Assembly: GCA_036262095.1 (NCBI GenBank) | Contig: DATAJQ010000223.1 | Coordinates: 1 to 51,224 of the forward strand | Length of the DNA stretch: 51,224 bases | Source of the DNA: Terrimonas_A sp036262095 | GTDB taxonomy: Bacteria > Bacteroidota > Bacteroidia > Chitinophagales > Chitinophagaceae | Direction: 5' to 3' | Shown here: one piece after another, positions 1 through 7,465 of the stretch | How positions within the stretch are numbered: the first letter of the stretch is position 1 | Layout of the letters: each line of letters starts with the position of its first letter | Notes under the pieces: generated by a model | Told to the model about the DNA's origin: nothing | What the model saw: only the letters and a program-made list of their open reading frames with translations | Database searches by the model: none | Program-made: the position numbers and the translations under genes

Positions 1-277
1 ACCTTATCCTATGAAAATTCATGAGCAATATCGCTAATAATAAATTAACACAAAAACTTTTTGGCTATTTTTTTTGCCGATTATGTGTCAATTCTACCTT
101 TTATTGATTCATCTCAATGTCGAAACGTTGAACTTTGACCGTATATTAACTTTTTAGCCCATGCAAACGATTGCGCGCATTTGTCCAAATATTGTCATAG
201 AACTTGCATGCTTTCTCCGGTTAATGCAACATTTTAGTTAATTCAACATTTTATTACTGATTTTTGTAAACAGAAAT
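1..277. other. upstream region without a recognised gene
   Basis: AT-rich stretch ahead of ubiX. In frame 1 the first 24 bases read as seven codons and a TGA, so the tail of a plus-strand gene could end here, but that is far too little to identify. A loose -7-like element (GAACTTTG, around 130-137) lies in the middle; it departs from TAnnTTTG at the first base. No RNA gene, convincing terminator or small ORF was seen. Confidence 0.4.
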
Positions 278-844
278 ATGAAAAAAACAGTTGTAGCCAT
301 CACCGGTGCCAGTGGCTCCATTTACGCCCGGCAATTACTTCAAAAGCTTGCTGCCATTCCTGAACAGTGTGCAGACCTTGCAGTGATCATGACAGAAAAT
401 GCTAAACAGGTTTGGGAAACAGAATTGAGTGATACTTCTTATCAGCAACTTCCTGCTAAATTCTACAGCATTAAGGATTTCACCGCGCCTTTTGCATCAG
501 GCTCAGGCAAATATGAAAATATGCTCATCATTCCCTGTTCAATGGGTTTACTGGGAAGAATTGCCAGCGGCATTTCCAATGATCTTATCACGAGGGCTGC
601 AGATGTAATATTAAAAGAAAGAAGAAAATTGATATGTGTAGTGCGTGACACACCCTATAATCTTATGCATATCCGGAATATGGAAACAGTTACCCTTGCC
701 GGTGGTATTATATGTCCTGCCACTCCTTCTTTTTACAGCAAACCACAAACACTGGAAGAAGTAGCGGCTACTGTGGTTGACCGGGTGCTTGATCTTGCCG
801 GATTTGATATCCGTACCTATCGCTGGGGTAGTAAAGAGAATTGA
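278..844 (+). CDS. ubiX: UbiX-like flavin prenyltransferase
   Basis: Likely makes prenylated FMN, the cofactor of UbiD-family decarboxylases, from FMN and dimethylallyl phosphate; cytoplasmic. The 188-residue length is normal for the family. The N-terminus has the flavin-binding GASGSIYA loop (residues 10-17), and the middle has the family block PCSMGLLGRIASGISND followed by RAADVILKERRKL, with the HxxNM element (HIRNM) and the C-terminal P-x-x-P-S-F-Y stretch. The gene stands alone; no ubiD is in the window. Its TGA stop (842-844) abuts the stop of the convergent glycosidase gene with no spacer. In this phylum the product may serve menaquinone synthesis or aromatic acid decarboxylation; the sequence does not decide. 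Confidence 0.9.
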   Translation: MKKTVVAITGASGSIYARQLLQKLAAIPEQCADLAVIMTENAKQVWETELSDTSYQQLPAKFYSIKDFTAPFASGSGKYENMLIIPCSMGLLGRIASGISNDLITRAADVILKERRKLICVVRDTPYNLMHIRNMETVTLAGGIICPATPSFYSKPQTLEEVAATVVDRVLDLAGFDIRTYRWGSKEN

Positions 845-2845
845 TCATTTACGGTTCTTCTTCTTATCTATAACGTCTACCAAACCCTGTTGCGGTTTAT
901 CCAGTGTAAGTTCCCAGAACATTATCCCATTCAATCCCTTTTCGATCGCATAAGCTGTTTTTAATTGAATGGATACCGGATCATCGAAAGTGGCAAATTC
1001 TTTTCTCTGCGCATTGTAAGCATACGAAGCTTTGGCAACACTATCGTAGTAGAATTGATAGCCGTTGGCTCTATTAAGCTGTTGGCTGAATTGTCTGTAG
1101 GATACAAAGCTTTTGAATTTTCCCTGTTGATATAACCCATTGTTCATATTCTCTACATTTTCCCAGGTACGCGCATAAAATGCTGCTCCGATCACGATCT
1201 TATTAAGCGGCACACCAATATTATCCAGGTATTGAATGGCATGGTCGGCAGAAGCTGATTGCTTTGATGTGGAATATAATGGTGTATGATGACCTGTAAC
1301 AGTAGAGAAGCCACTGACAAGATCATAGCTCATCAGGTTGATACGGTCAACCAGCGGGCTCAGGCTTTTCCAGTCAACTGAATTTAATAAAAAAGGATCC
1401 GTTCCTCCTGCTGCAAAACTGATCTCCTGTTTGTTGCCTAATGTATCACGCAATGTTTTCACTAAAGCTGTAAAATTATCCTTATCCGCTGCACTGTAAG
1501 CATGTCCCGGATAACCAGGAATGGTTGGATATTCCCAATCCAGGTCGATGCCGTCCGTATTAAAATAATTGTCCAGTTCTTTCACAGATGAAGCAAATGC
1601 CTTCCTGTTCATGTCTGTTGAAAAAATAACTGAGCAGGTCTCGCAACCGCCCCAGCCACCGAGCGACAACATCACTTTAAGACCGGGGTTCCTTTTTTTT
1701 GCAGTCACCAATTCCCGGATGGTGGCAGTATCCCGTGCATTACTCACATGCAGCCGGTTACCTTTGAGATGACAGAAACTAAAGATGATATGTGTCAGCT
1801 TTTCTACCGGGTATTGCGATACCCGGCTTGCATCGCCGGAATAATAAGCGATCACTGCCAGGTTGTTGCTATACTTTTTCAGCAATTCCCTTGTTCTTAT
1901 CCCTGATTCCTTCATATCCTCATCTTTCCAATCACCTTCCGAAGAGGCCGATGGCAAAAGCACAGAGCAGGTCTCATTCTTATCAGACACTGACCAGGTG
2001 ATCCAACTGATCTTGTGCTGCTCCGCCCAGTTGATCCATTTCTGCCATTCATCAGGATTCAAAGGACCGTCACCGCTGGCTTCCATGCCAGCCGATTCGG
2101 AAATAAAAATGGGAATCCCTTTTCCCAAAGCATAATCACCCCGGTCCCTCAATCCCTGCTTATGCGTGGCCGCATAAAAATGTAACGTGTACATCAGGTT
2201 GGAGAATCCCTGCAAAGGATCATCTGCTACAATATGCAGGTCCTGGTCCCAATGCGGTGAGCCTACCAGGATGATATTATCAGGATCCGCAGCTCTTATC
2301 ACTTTAATGATCTCCGTTGAATAAGCCTTCACTTCAGCCCATGACTCTTCATCCGGTTCATTGAATATCTCATAGAGGACATGGGGGTACTTACCATATT
2401 TAGCCGCCATCTCTGCGAAAAATGCTTTTGCTTCTTTCAGGTTGATATTATGACTATGCCAGTCAATGATCACATAAATATCTTCCTTGATAGCAGCATC
2501 TACCACGGCCATTATCTTCTCCTTTGACCACTCTGGCCTTTTCAGATAACTATTCTCCCCAGGTTCCACTCCGAGTGCAGCCCTCACCACAGTAGCATTC
2601 CAGTCATTTTTCAGCCATTGCACAGAACCCGCATTATAGAAACGTGGCCAGAAGCAATGCCAGCCGTAGCTCATACCGCGAAGCACAACAGGGTTGCCTT
2701 GCTGATCAGTCAGTTGCGTCCCCACCACTTTCAATTGCCCATGCTGACGGACAGGCTGCGAAAAACAGTTCATCATTATTATGATGAGAAACAGGGAGAA
2801 AGCATATTTTTTCATATGGCTGTCATGAAGTTGCTTAATTATCAT
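845..2845 (-). CDS. secreted two-domain glycoside hydrolase, GH5 + GH18
   Basis: Two complete-looking catalytic domains on one chain. Residues ~35-325 are a GH5 (cellulase-like) TIM barrel: the acid/base sits in FNEP (E163) and the nucleophile in FISES (E250). Residues ~328-660 are a GH18 chitinase-like barrel with the signature DGIDLDWEYP, catalytic E438, after SLGGWGG. A signal peptide is evident: KK then a hydrophobic run ending near CFSQ. Two starts are possible: the ATG at 2845 has GGAGG six bases upstream, whereas the internal ATG at 2815 gives a more typical signal peptide. No type IX secretion C-terminal domain or carbohydrate-binding module is visible. Families are recognised with confidence; the substrate (beta-glucan, chitin or peptidoglycan glycan) is not known. 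Confidence 0.88.
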   Translation of the reverse strand: MIIKQLHDSHMKKYAFSLFLIIIMMNCFSQPVRQHGQLKVVGTQLTDQQGNPVVLRGMSYGWHCFWPRFYNAGSVQWLKNDWNATVVRAALGVEPGENSYLKRPEWSKEKIMAVVDAAIKEDIYVIIDWHSHNINLKEAKAFFAEMAAKYGKYPHVLYEIFNEPDEESWAEVKAYSTEIIKVIRAADPDNIILVGSPHWDQDLHIVADDPLQGFSNLMYTLHFYAATHKQGLRDRGDYALGKGIPIFISESAGMEASGDGPLNPDEWQKWINWAEQHKISWITWSVSDKNETCSVLLPSASSEGDWKDEDMKESGIRTRELLKKYSNNLAVIAYYSGDASRVSQYPVEKLTHIIFSFCHLKGNRLHVSNARDTATIRELVTAKKRNPGLKVMLSLGGWGGCETCSVIFSTDMNRKAFASSVKELDNYFNTDGIDLDWEYPTIPGYPGHAYSAADKDNFTALVKTLRDTLGNKQEISFAAGGTDPFLLNSVDWKSLSPLVDRINLMSYDLVSGFSTVTGHHTPLYSTSKQSASADHAIQYLDNIGVPLNKIVIGAAFYARTWENVENMNNGLYQQGKFKSFVSYRQFSQQLNRANGYQFYYDSVAKASYAYNAQRKEFATFDDPVSIQLKTAYAIEKGLNGIMFWELTLDKPQQGLVDVIDKKKNRK

Positions 2846-3033
2846 GTCTTTCCTCCATAGGGCAGTTCAACAAGATAAGCAATCCCCTGCAATTGCACTG
2901 CCAGTTAAAAGCCATTATGCATTACGTCAAGCAGTGTTTCCCTTTGGTCAATGCGATTTTTTATGGGATTGGGATCATGGTTTCTTTGTTCTGAAGTTGT
3001 ATCCCTTTATTCATTAACCATAAAATAAGAATC

Positions 3034-3489
3034 ATGAAAAAGTATGTAAGCCCTTTAAAACTGGCCTTGCTGCTGCCTGCAGCAGCGTTGCTGTTTATTT
3101 TATCCTCTTTTTCATTCAAACCAGGAGGAGAAGGTTTTGAAGTATTTCAAAACAACAAACTGATGCTTCGGCAATTCGGCGACAATATGAAAAACATCAG
3201 AATCCTGCAATTGAATGCCGCCGGCGTAAAAGATCAGATAACCATTAAATATTTTCATTGCGGCAGGATTGGTAAAGACCGGCATCTCATTATCCGTGGC
3301 ACAGATAACAAAGAATTGAAGAACTGGCAGTTTTCCAATAGCAGTGAAAAGGATCCCGGTATGAGTTTCCGCGTAGGAGATGTACTGAGCCTGCAACCTA
3401 AAGGGAAAAGATCAGCATTGAACGTTTATTACAGTTCAAGCGAAATACCGGAAGGAAGGCTACTTATTTCATTGGTGGTAAACAGTTGA
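3034..3489 (+). CDS. secreted protein of unknown function
   Basis: 151 residues. It starts with a clear signal peptide: MKKY, then the hydrophobic LALLLPAAALLFIL and a likely cleavage near SFSFK. The mature part is ~120 residues and looks beta-rich, with alternating hydrophobic segments (ITIKYF, HLIIRG, LLISLVV) and a single Cys. I do not recognise the family. It lies 188 bp from the divergent glycosidase start and 122 bp before the next lipoprotein gene on the same strand, so it may be co-transcribed with that gene. A periplasmic or cell-surface location is inferred. Confidence 0.7.
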   Translation: MKKYVSPLKLALLLPAAALLFILSSFSFKPGGEGFEVFQNNKLMLRQFGDNMKNIRILQLNAAGVKDQITIKYFHCGRIGKDRHLIIRGTDNKELKNWQFSNSSEKDPGMSFRVGDVLSLQPKGKRSALNVYYSSSEIPEGRLLISLVVNS

Positions 3490-3611
3490 TATCCGGCTTT
3501 ACCCCATTTCCCTCTATAGAATATTCAATTCATGCAGCAGGCATTTATTTGAAGCGGATAGAAAGACTTTTTTTGCAGCATAAACTTAATCCTGAAAACA
3601 AAAATTTGTTT

Positions 3612-4421
3612 ATGCAAGCAACAACTCTCAAACAGACTTTCTTCCGCTTCTTTCTTTTTGTTGGCCTGGCAGCTTCCATGGTAGCCTGTAAAAAAGATAA
3701 AGATCCCAATGGACCGGACCCGGACCCTGCGCCGAATGGTGCCAGGTTACAGCAATACACCAATGGTGAAGATTTTGCCCGTTTCACTTATAATGCAGAC
3801 GGAACAGTGCAAAAAATCGTTCTTAAAGACGATAATAACAGTTCCACCGACGGAACAACTTATACTGTAGCATACAATGCACAAAAGAAGATATCATCCC
3901 TCACCGGTGCGGGACAAAAGATCGAAGTGGAATATCAAAACAACGTGATGAGCCGTGCCAAAATGTTCGAAAACGGAGAGCAGGTAGGATATACCGATTA
4001 TACTTTTGAAAATGGCAACCTGAAAAAAGCCGTGCTTTACTTTGGCGAGCCGGGCGCATTTGCTCCTTTTTTCCAATATGAAATGACTTATAATGCCCAG
4101 GGCAATCTTGGCAAGACCGTAATTAAGATGGCTACTGATGAACCAGGCCAGATGGTACAGACCGGTCATTCAACTTATGAGTACGATCAGAAAACAAACC
4201 CGCTGTATCAGCATAGGGAACTGATGGCCTTATTCTGGCAAGCTGTTTCCAAAAACAATATCACGGTAGAAAATGAGTTTGACGAAAACCAGCAACCTTC
4301 CGATAAATTTGTTTACACCTATACATATAAATCAAATGGCCTGCCGGAGAAAGCTACTGTAAAACAAGGCCTGCCCGGACAGGAGCCTGCTACAAGTCAG
4401 CTGACTTTTACTTACCAATAA
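3612..4421 (+). CDS. lipoprotein with YD-like repeats
   Basis: 269 residues from the ATG at 3612. The frame is open upstream to 3486, but the ATG at 3612 gives a proper lipoprotein signal: FFRFFLFVGLAA then SMVAC followed by KKDKD, a typical Bacteroidota surface-lipoprotein start. The mature chain has repeated tyrosine-rich strands (FTYNADGTVQKI, YTVAYNAQKKISSL, YEMTYNAQGNLGK, YTYTYKSNGLPEK), which resemble the YD/RHS-like beta repeats of DUF4595-type lipoproteins. The gene is followed 22 bases later by a strong hairpin terminator. Function is unknown; anchoring in the outer membrane is inferred from the lipobox and the following residues. Confidence 0.75.
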   Translation: MQATTLKQTFFRFFLFVGLAASMVACKKDKDPNGPDPDPAPNGARLQQYTNGEDFARFTYNADGTVQKIVLKDDNNSSTDGTTYTVAYNAQKKISSLTGAGQKIEVEYQNNVMSRAKMFENGEQVGYTDYTFENGNLKKAVLYFGEPGAFAPFFQYEMTYNAQGNLGKTVIKMATDEPGQMVQTGHSTYEYDQKTNPLYQHRELMALFWQAVSKNNITVENEFDENQQPSDKFVYTYTYKSNGLPEKATVKQGLPGQEPATSQLTFTYQ

Positions 4422-4443
4422 ACAAGTAAACGCAGAAACACAA

Positions 4444-4470
4444 GGGCGCTAAGTATAGCGCCCTTTATTG
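4444..4470 (+). terminator. intrinsic terminator after the YD-like lipoprotein
   Basis: Perfect 8-bp stem GGGCGCTA (4444-4451) with TAGCGCCC (4456-4463), a four-base loop, then TTTATT. It lies 22 bases past the lipoprotein stop and directly before the methyltransferase gene. Confidence 0.75.
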
Positions 4471-4484
4471 CATCTTTGCAGTAC

Positions 4485-5108
4485 ATGCAATATATCCATT
4501 CCCATCTTCAGACCTTCTTTACCGGCCGGTACCAGCTTTCTGCGTATGTACCTGATGCCGCAGCTATCAGGGAACTTTACAAACAAAACAATATTGATTC
4601 TCCCTACTGGTCACAGGTATGGCCTGCAGCATTAGGGCTTTGCTTGTTCCTGGAGCAGAATACCGGCTATATTGAAAATAAAACAGTACTGGAACTGGCT
4701 GCAGGATTAGGCTTGCCTTCCCTGCTGGCTGCTCATTACAGCAGGTCTGTGCATTGCAGTGACTATTCGCCGGAAGCTGTAGCACTGCAGCAACGGTCGA
4801 TAGAACATAATCAATTCAGCAATATGAGTTGCAGTGTGCTCGATTGGAATAATATTCCTGACACAGTAAAAGCAGAAGTGCTGCTTTTGAGCGATGTCAA
4901 CTATGATCCCTGGACATTTGACAAAGTATATGCAACGGTCGATCGTTTTCTTAACGACGGAACGCTTATCATCCTCAGCACTCCCCAACGACTGATGGCA
5001 AAGCCATTCATTGAACGATTATTACCGTTTTGCGTAAGACAGGAAGAAGTGATAGTAAATAAAGACGGGAAACAGGTTGCTGTAACCATACTGATATTAA
5101 AAAACTAA
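4485..5108 (+). CDS. class I SAM-dependent methyltransferase (METTL-like)
   Basis: 207 residues from the ATG at 4485; an in-frame TTG lies three codons earlier. The fold is read from motif I, ELAAGLGLPS, followed by the acidic SDYSPEA at the end of strand 2 and LLLSDVNYDP at strand 4. The preceding SPYWSQVWPAAL resembles the SPYW/WPAG element of the METTL20/METTL21 and nicotinamide N-methyltransferase-like group, which methylate protein lysines or small amines. The substrate is not inferable. A -7-like CATCTTTG at 4471-4478 would place transcription start almost on the ATG. The stop overlaps the convergent membrane-protein stop by four bases (CTAA). Confidence 0.75.
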   Translation: MQYIHSHLQTFFTGRYQLSAYVPDAAAIRELYKQNNIDSPYWSQVWPAALGLCLFLEQNTGYIENKTVLELAAGLGLPSLLAAHYSRSVHCSDYSPEAVALQQRSIEHNQFSNMSCSVLDWNNIPDTVKAEVLLLSDVNYDPWTFDKVYATVDRFLNDGTLIILSTPQRLMAKPFIERLLPFCVRQEEVIVNKDGKQVAVTILILKN

Positions 5109-5806
5109 AAACCTTGCATGCTGTCTTTCGACAGGTATTTTAATTTCCTTGCCGTTAAAGCAAAAGCGGTCAAAAGAAACAACTGCCATAGTATCACCAG
5201 CAACGGTATGCCTGCATATACGGGGAGCATCAGCACACCTGTTGCGGCCAGTTTTCCATTCAGGAATTCCTCCACCAGCAACCGGTCCAGTATCCAGGGA
5301 ATAACCAGGAATGCGAGTATGATCAGTATCCTTTGCTTATTGCGGATCGCTTTGAATGCCCGCCAAACAGGCGGAACAGTAAACAACAGGACGATCAGTC
5401 CTCCGAGCAATGCGCCCTGGTAAGTTTGCGCTCCTGCAAATACATGTCGTAATGTACTGATCTCATCTCCTCCCCTGTCAATGGCCGACAGCCATCTTGG
5501 TAAAGGCAATGCGCCTGTCACCAGTGCAAAACCGATGGTCTTTTGCCAGGCCGAGGTTGTAGGGCGCAGAAGCGAAAAGCCCCACCACATAAAAGCATAC
5601 GTCACCAATGGCCCTGCAAAGCTGGTAAGAATGAATTGTTTTTCGCTACAACTGCTGCAAAATTCCCACACCAGGAAATCGCGGGCAGGCGGGCAACCGC
5701 AAAGCAACCAGGCTGAAAGATAATGCGCCGATTCATGTGCTTCATGCAGAAGCAATACCAGGATAAGAAAAGCAAGAAGAGAAGTCAGGTTGAATTGCAA
5801 ACGCAT
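5105..5806 (-). CDS. integral membrane protein with HExxH motif
   Basis: 233 residues from the ATG at 5806; the frame stays open 18 codons further up, but that extension would put a polar segment ahead of the first helix. Five or six hydrophobic helices are visible. The end of the first carries HEAHESAHYL, which includes an HExxH (H24-E25-S-A-H28 from this start), the zinc-site pattern of intramembrane metalloproteases. A later helix has SFAGPLVTY. The LDG-type second motif of site-2 proteases was not found. A Cys-rich loop (CGC, CSSC) follows helix 1. It could be an M50-like protease or a non-proteolytic metal-binding membrane protein. It lies downstream of the secreted beta-propeller-like gene and may share its transcript. 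Confidence 0.6.
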   Translation of the reverse strand: MRLQFNLTSLLAFLILVLLLHEAHESAHYLSAWLLCGCPPARDFLVWEFCSSCSEKQFILTSFAGPLVTYAFMWWGFSLLRPTTSAWQKTIGFALVTGALPLPRWLSAIDRGGDEISTLRHVFAGAQTYQGALLGGLIVLLFTVPPVWRAFKAIRNKQRILIILAFLVIPWILDRLLVEEFLNGKLAATGVLMLPVYAGIPLLVILWQLFLLTAFALTARKLKYLSKDSMQGF

Positions 5807-5898
5807 GGTACTAATATAGGGAAAAGCCGGGGATGTCCGAATAGCTGATGAATTGTTCATTCACCGATGGTCAACGAACAACCACCATCAGTCATCAA

Positions 5899-6777
5899 TC
5901 AACGTTTCCTTTTATAAAAATCCAAACTTACCTTTTTCATAAAAGAAGGTTTCTCACTAAACGTGAAAAAACCTGAATTGTCCTGCTTAAAACATATCGC
6001 TTCTCCCTGGGGTTCCAGTTGATATGAAAGCTGGGTGGGAGTTTCCTGCAAAACCTGTTCTATGCTTTGACCTGCTTTTCTTTTCCAGTAATAGATGGCT
6101 GTGTAAGTCTTTACCAGTATCTCCTTCCCATCAGGTGAAATAGCAGCACTTACTACACCCTGGAAAGAAAGTGAACCAACTTTCACAGCGTTATTGATAT
6201 CTGTTGTGCTTTGCGGATAAAGGATCTTATATATGCCGGATGGCTTATCCCTTTTGGTGATCACATAAATATCCCTGGTAGCATTATCTACAAGTATGGC
6301 TTCGGCATCATGTGAACCATCGGGATATTTAAAAACAATTTTATCAAAAGCATAAACCGTATCAGCATTTGCGGCCGGCTCAGGAAAACGATAGATAAAA
6401 TACTTGCTGGCTGATACGCTGTTATTACCTATATCAGCCAGGTAAATATAATTTTTGCCTTTTTCCGGTCCATTGGCCAAAGCCATATCTTCCCAATCGC
6501 GGTTGGTAGCTCCTTTTATTTTGATCTTCTTATAAAATTCGCCTGTGTGTGAAAGCAGGCAGATCTGGCTGGGATTACCACTGTCCTGCTCTACCCATAA
6601 ATAACCGGGATGAGTTTTGCTGTCGGCAATGCCAGAGGCTTCATCCAGTTTACCCGGCTTTACCGGCATTGATACAGGCCTGGCTTCAAAAATATCGGCT
6701 GGCAAACCAGCGGCCAGTTCGGATCCACCCGCCAGCAAACTTATCAGGAAAAGAAATTTCACAGGAGAAACGGTCAT
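5899..6777 (-). CDS. secreted beta-propeller-like protein
   Basis: 292 residues with an N-terminal signal peptide (VKFLFLISLLAGG). The mature part is built of short beta motifs: LDEASGIADS, WVEQDSG, NRDWEDMALA, YIYLADIGNN, HDAEAILVD, IYVITKR, VSAAISPDGKEILVKTY, EPQGEAICF. The spacing and the DWEDMA / ADIGNN pair recall SdiA-regulated-like or phytase-like six-bladed propellers that occur as extracytoplasmic proteins. No catalytic residues can be assigned, so no reaction is proposed. The gene is followed by the HExxH membrane protein. A perfect TAnnTTTG element lies about 36 bases upstream of the start. Confidence 0.65.
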   Translation of the reverse strand: MTVSPVKFLFLISLLAGGSELAAGLPADIFEARPVSMPVKPGKLDEASGIADSKTHPGYLWVEQDSGNPSQICLLSHTGEFYKKIKIKGATNRDWEDMALANGPEKGKNYIYLADIGNNSVSASKYFIYRFPEPAANADTVYAFDKIVFKYPDGSHDAEAILVDNATRDIYVITKRDKPSGIYKILYPQSTTDINNAVKVGSLSFQGVVSAAISPDGKEILVKTYTAIYYWKRKAGQSIEQVLQETPTQLSYQLEPQGEAICFKQDNSGFFTFSEKPSFMKKVSLDFYKRKR

Positions 6778-6812
6778 ATCGATGTCTTTGATTAATGTGA
6801 TATACTGGAACT

Positions 6813-6820
6813 CAAATGTA
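6813..6820 (-). promoter_or_regulatory. -7 promoter element TACATTTG
   Basis: The minus-strand sequence TACATTTG matches the Bacteroidota -7 consensus TAnnTTTG exactly and ends about 36 bases before the propeller gene start. No matching -33 TTG was found at the expected distance. Confidence 0.4.
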
Positions 6821-6915
6821 AAAATTTAAACCCGGCCGCACGATGGTAATTCCTTTTTTTACATTTCGTTTTTGAAAACCCCTGAAATATTGCTTCAGCT
6901 TAGTGGCCGGTTTTT

Positions 6916-7031
6916 CCACAAAGACAACCAAGACCACAAAGAATTATTATCAAAACTACCACCTTACTCTATTGCTTTGTGAACAGGAAATAAGATGAAA
7001 TATTTCTTTGTGGTCTTGGTTGTCTTTGTGG
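6916..7031. repeat. 28-bp perfect inverted repeat of CTTTGTG-type words
   Basis: The left arm 6916-6943 and right arm 7004-7031 are perfect reverse complements, separated by 60 bases. Each arm consists of CTTTGTGG / CTTGGTTGT / CTTTGTGG words. A related element with shorter loop lies at 36175-36243. It is not associated with a gene end and lies between divergent promoters. Confidence 0.9.
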
Positions 7032-7086
7032 GGAAAACATCAAACTGAGGGAATACCCAACAAAAAAGAACTGAACCAGAAGGCTG

Positions 7087-7094
7087 TATATTTG
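7087..7094 (+). promoter_or_regulatory. -7 promoter element TATATTTG
   Basis: Exact match to TAnnTTTG, 22 bases before the ytxJ-like ATG, predicting a short leader. No convincing -33 element. Confidence 0.45.
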
Positions 7095-7116
7095 TTATAC
7101 CATAAAACCCAGCCCC

Positions 7117-7452
7117 ATGATTTGGCATCCTCTTACACAAATTGAACAATTACAGGAAATCATTGATAAATCGGCTCATACACCGCAGGTTATCTACAAG
7201 CATTCCACCCGCTGTTCTATCAGTGTGGTGGTGAAGAACCGCCTGGAAAAGGAAGACTCCCCAAAAGCTGTTGATTTCCATTACCTCGATCTCCTTGCTT
7301 ACCGCCCTGTTTCCAATGCCGTTGCAGAGCAATTCAGGGTGCAGCATGAATCACCTCAGGTGCTGGTGATCAAAAATGGAAAATGCGTGTATGACGACAG
7401 TCATATGGCGATCAATATGGACGATATCATTGAACAGGCCACAGCAGCCTGA
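7117..7452 (+). CDS. ytxJ: YtxJ-like monothiol bacilliredoxin
   Basis: 111 residues, a thioredoxin-like small protein. The diagnostic segment is YKHSTRCSIS with a single active-site Cys at residue 33, matching the TCxIS motif of the YtxJ/BrxC family (DUF2847). These proteins are thought to remove bacillithiol from S-bacillithiolated proteins in the cytoplasm. A later SPQVLVIKNGK corresponds to the cis-Pro loop and strand of the thioredoxin fold. The gene is monocistronic, with its own -7 box, and converges on the amidase gene. Its presence suggests this organism uses bacillithiol, although no bshABC gene is in the window. Confidence 0.88.
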   Translation: MIWHPLTQIEQLQEIIDKSAHTPQVIYKHSTRCSISVVVKNRLEKEDSPKAVDFHYLDLLAYRPVSNAVAEQFRVQHESPQVLVIKNGKCVYDDSHMAINMDDIIEQATAA

Positions 7453-7465
7453 TAGGGATCAATTC

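Larger units (their letters stand above)
6778..7116. other. 339-bp spacer between divergent genes
   Basis: This spacer holds a -7 element for the propeller gene (6813-6820, minus), a 28-bp perfect inverted repeat (arms 6916-6943 and 7004-7031), and a -7 element for the ytxJ-like gene (7087-7094, plus). No coding potential was recognised. Confidence 0.6.

Noticed and set aside
3486..3611. A longer N-terminus for the YD-like lipoprotein
   Set aside because: The lipoprotein signal starts at 3612; an upstream extension would bury it.
4476..4484. A TTG start three codons before the METTL-like ATG
   Set aside because: The ATG at 4485 is the more usual start, and the TTG overlaps the -7-like element.
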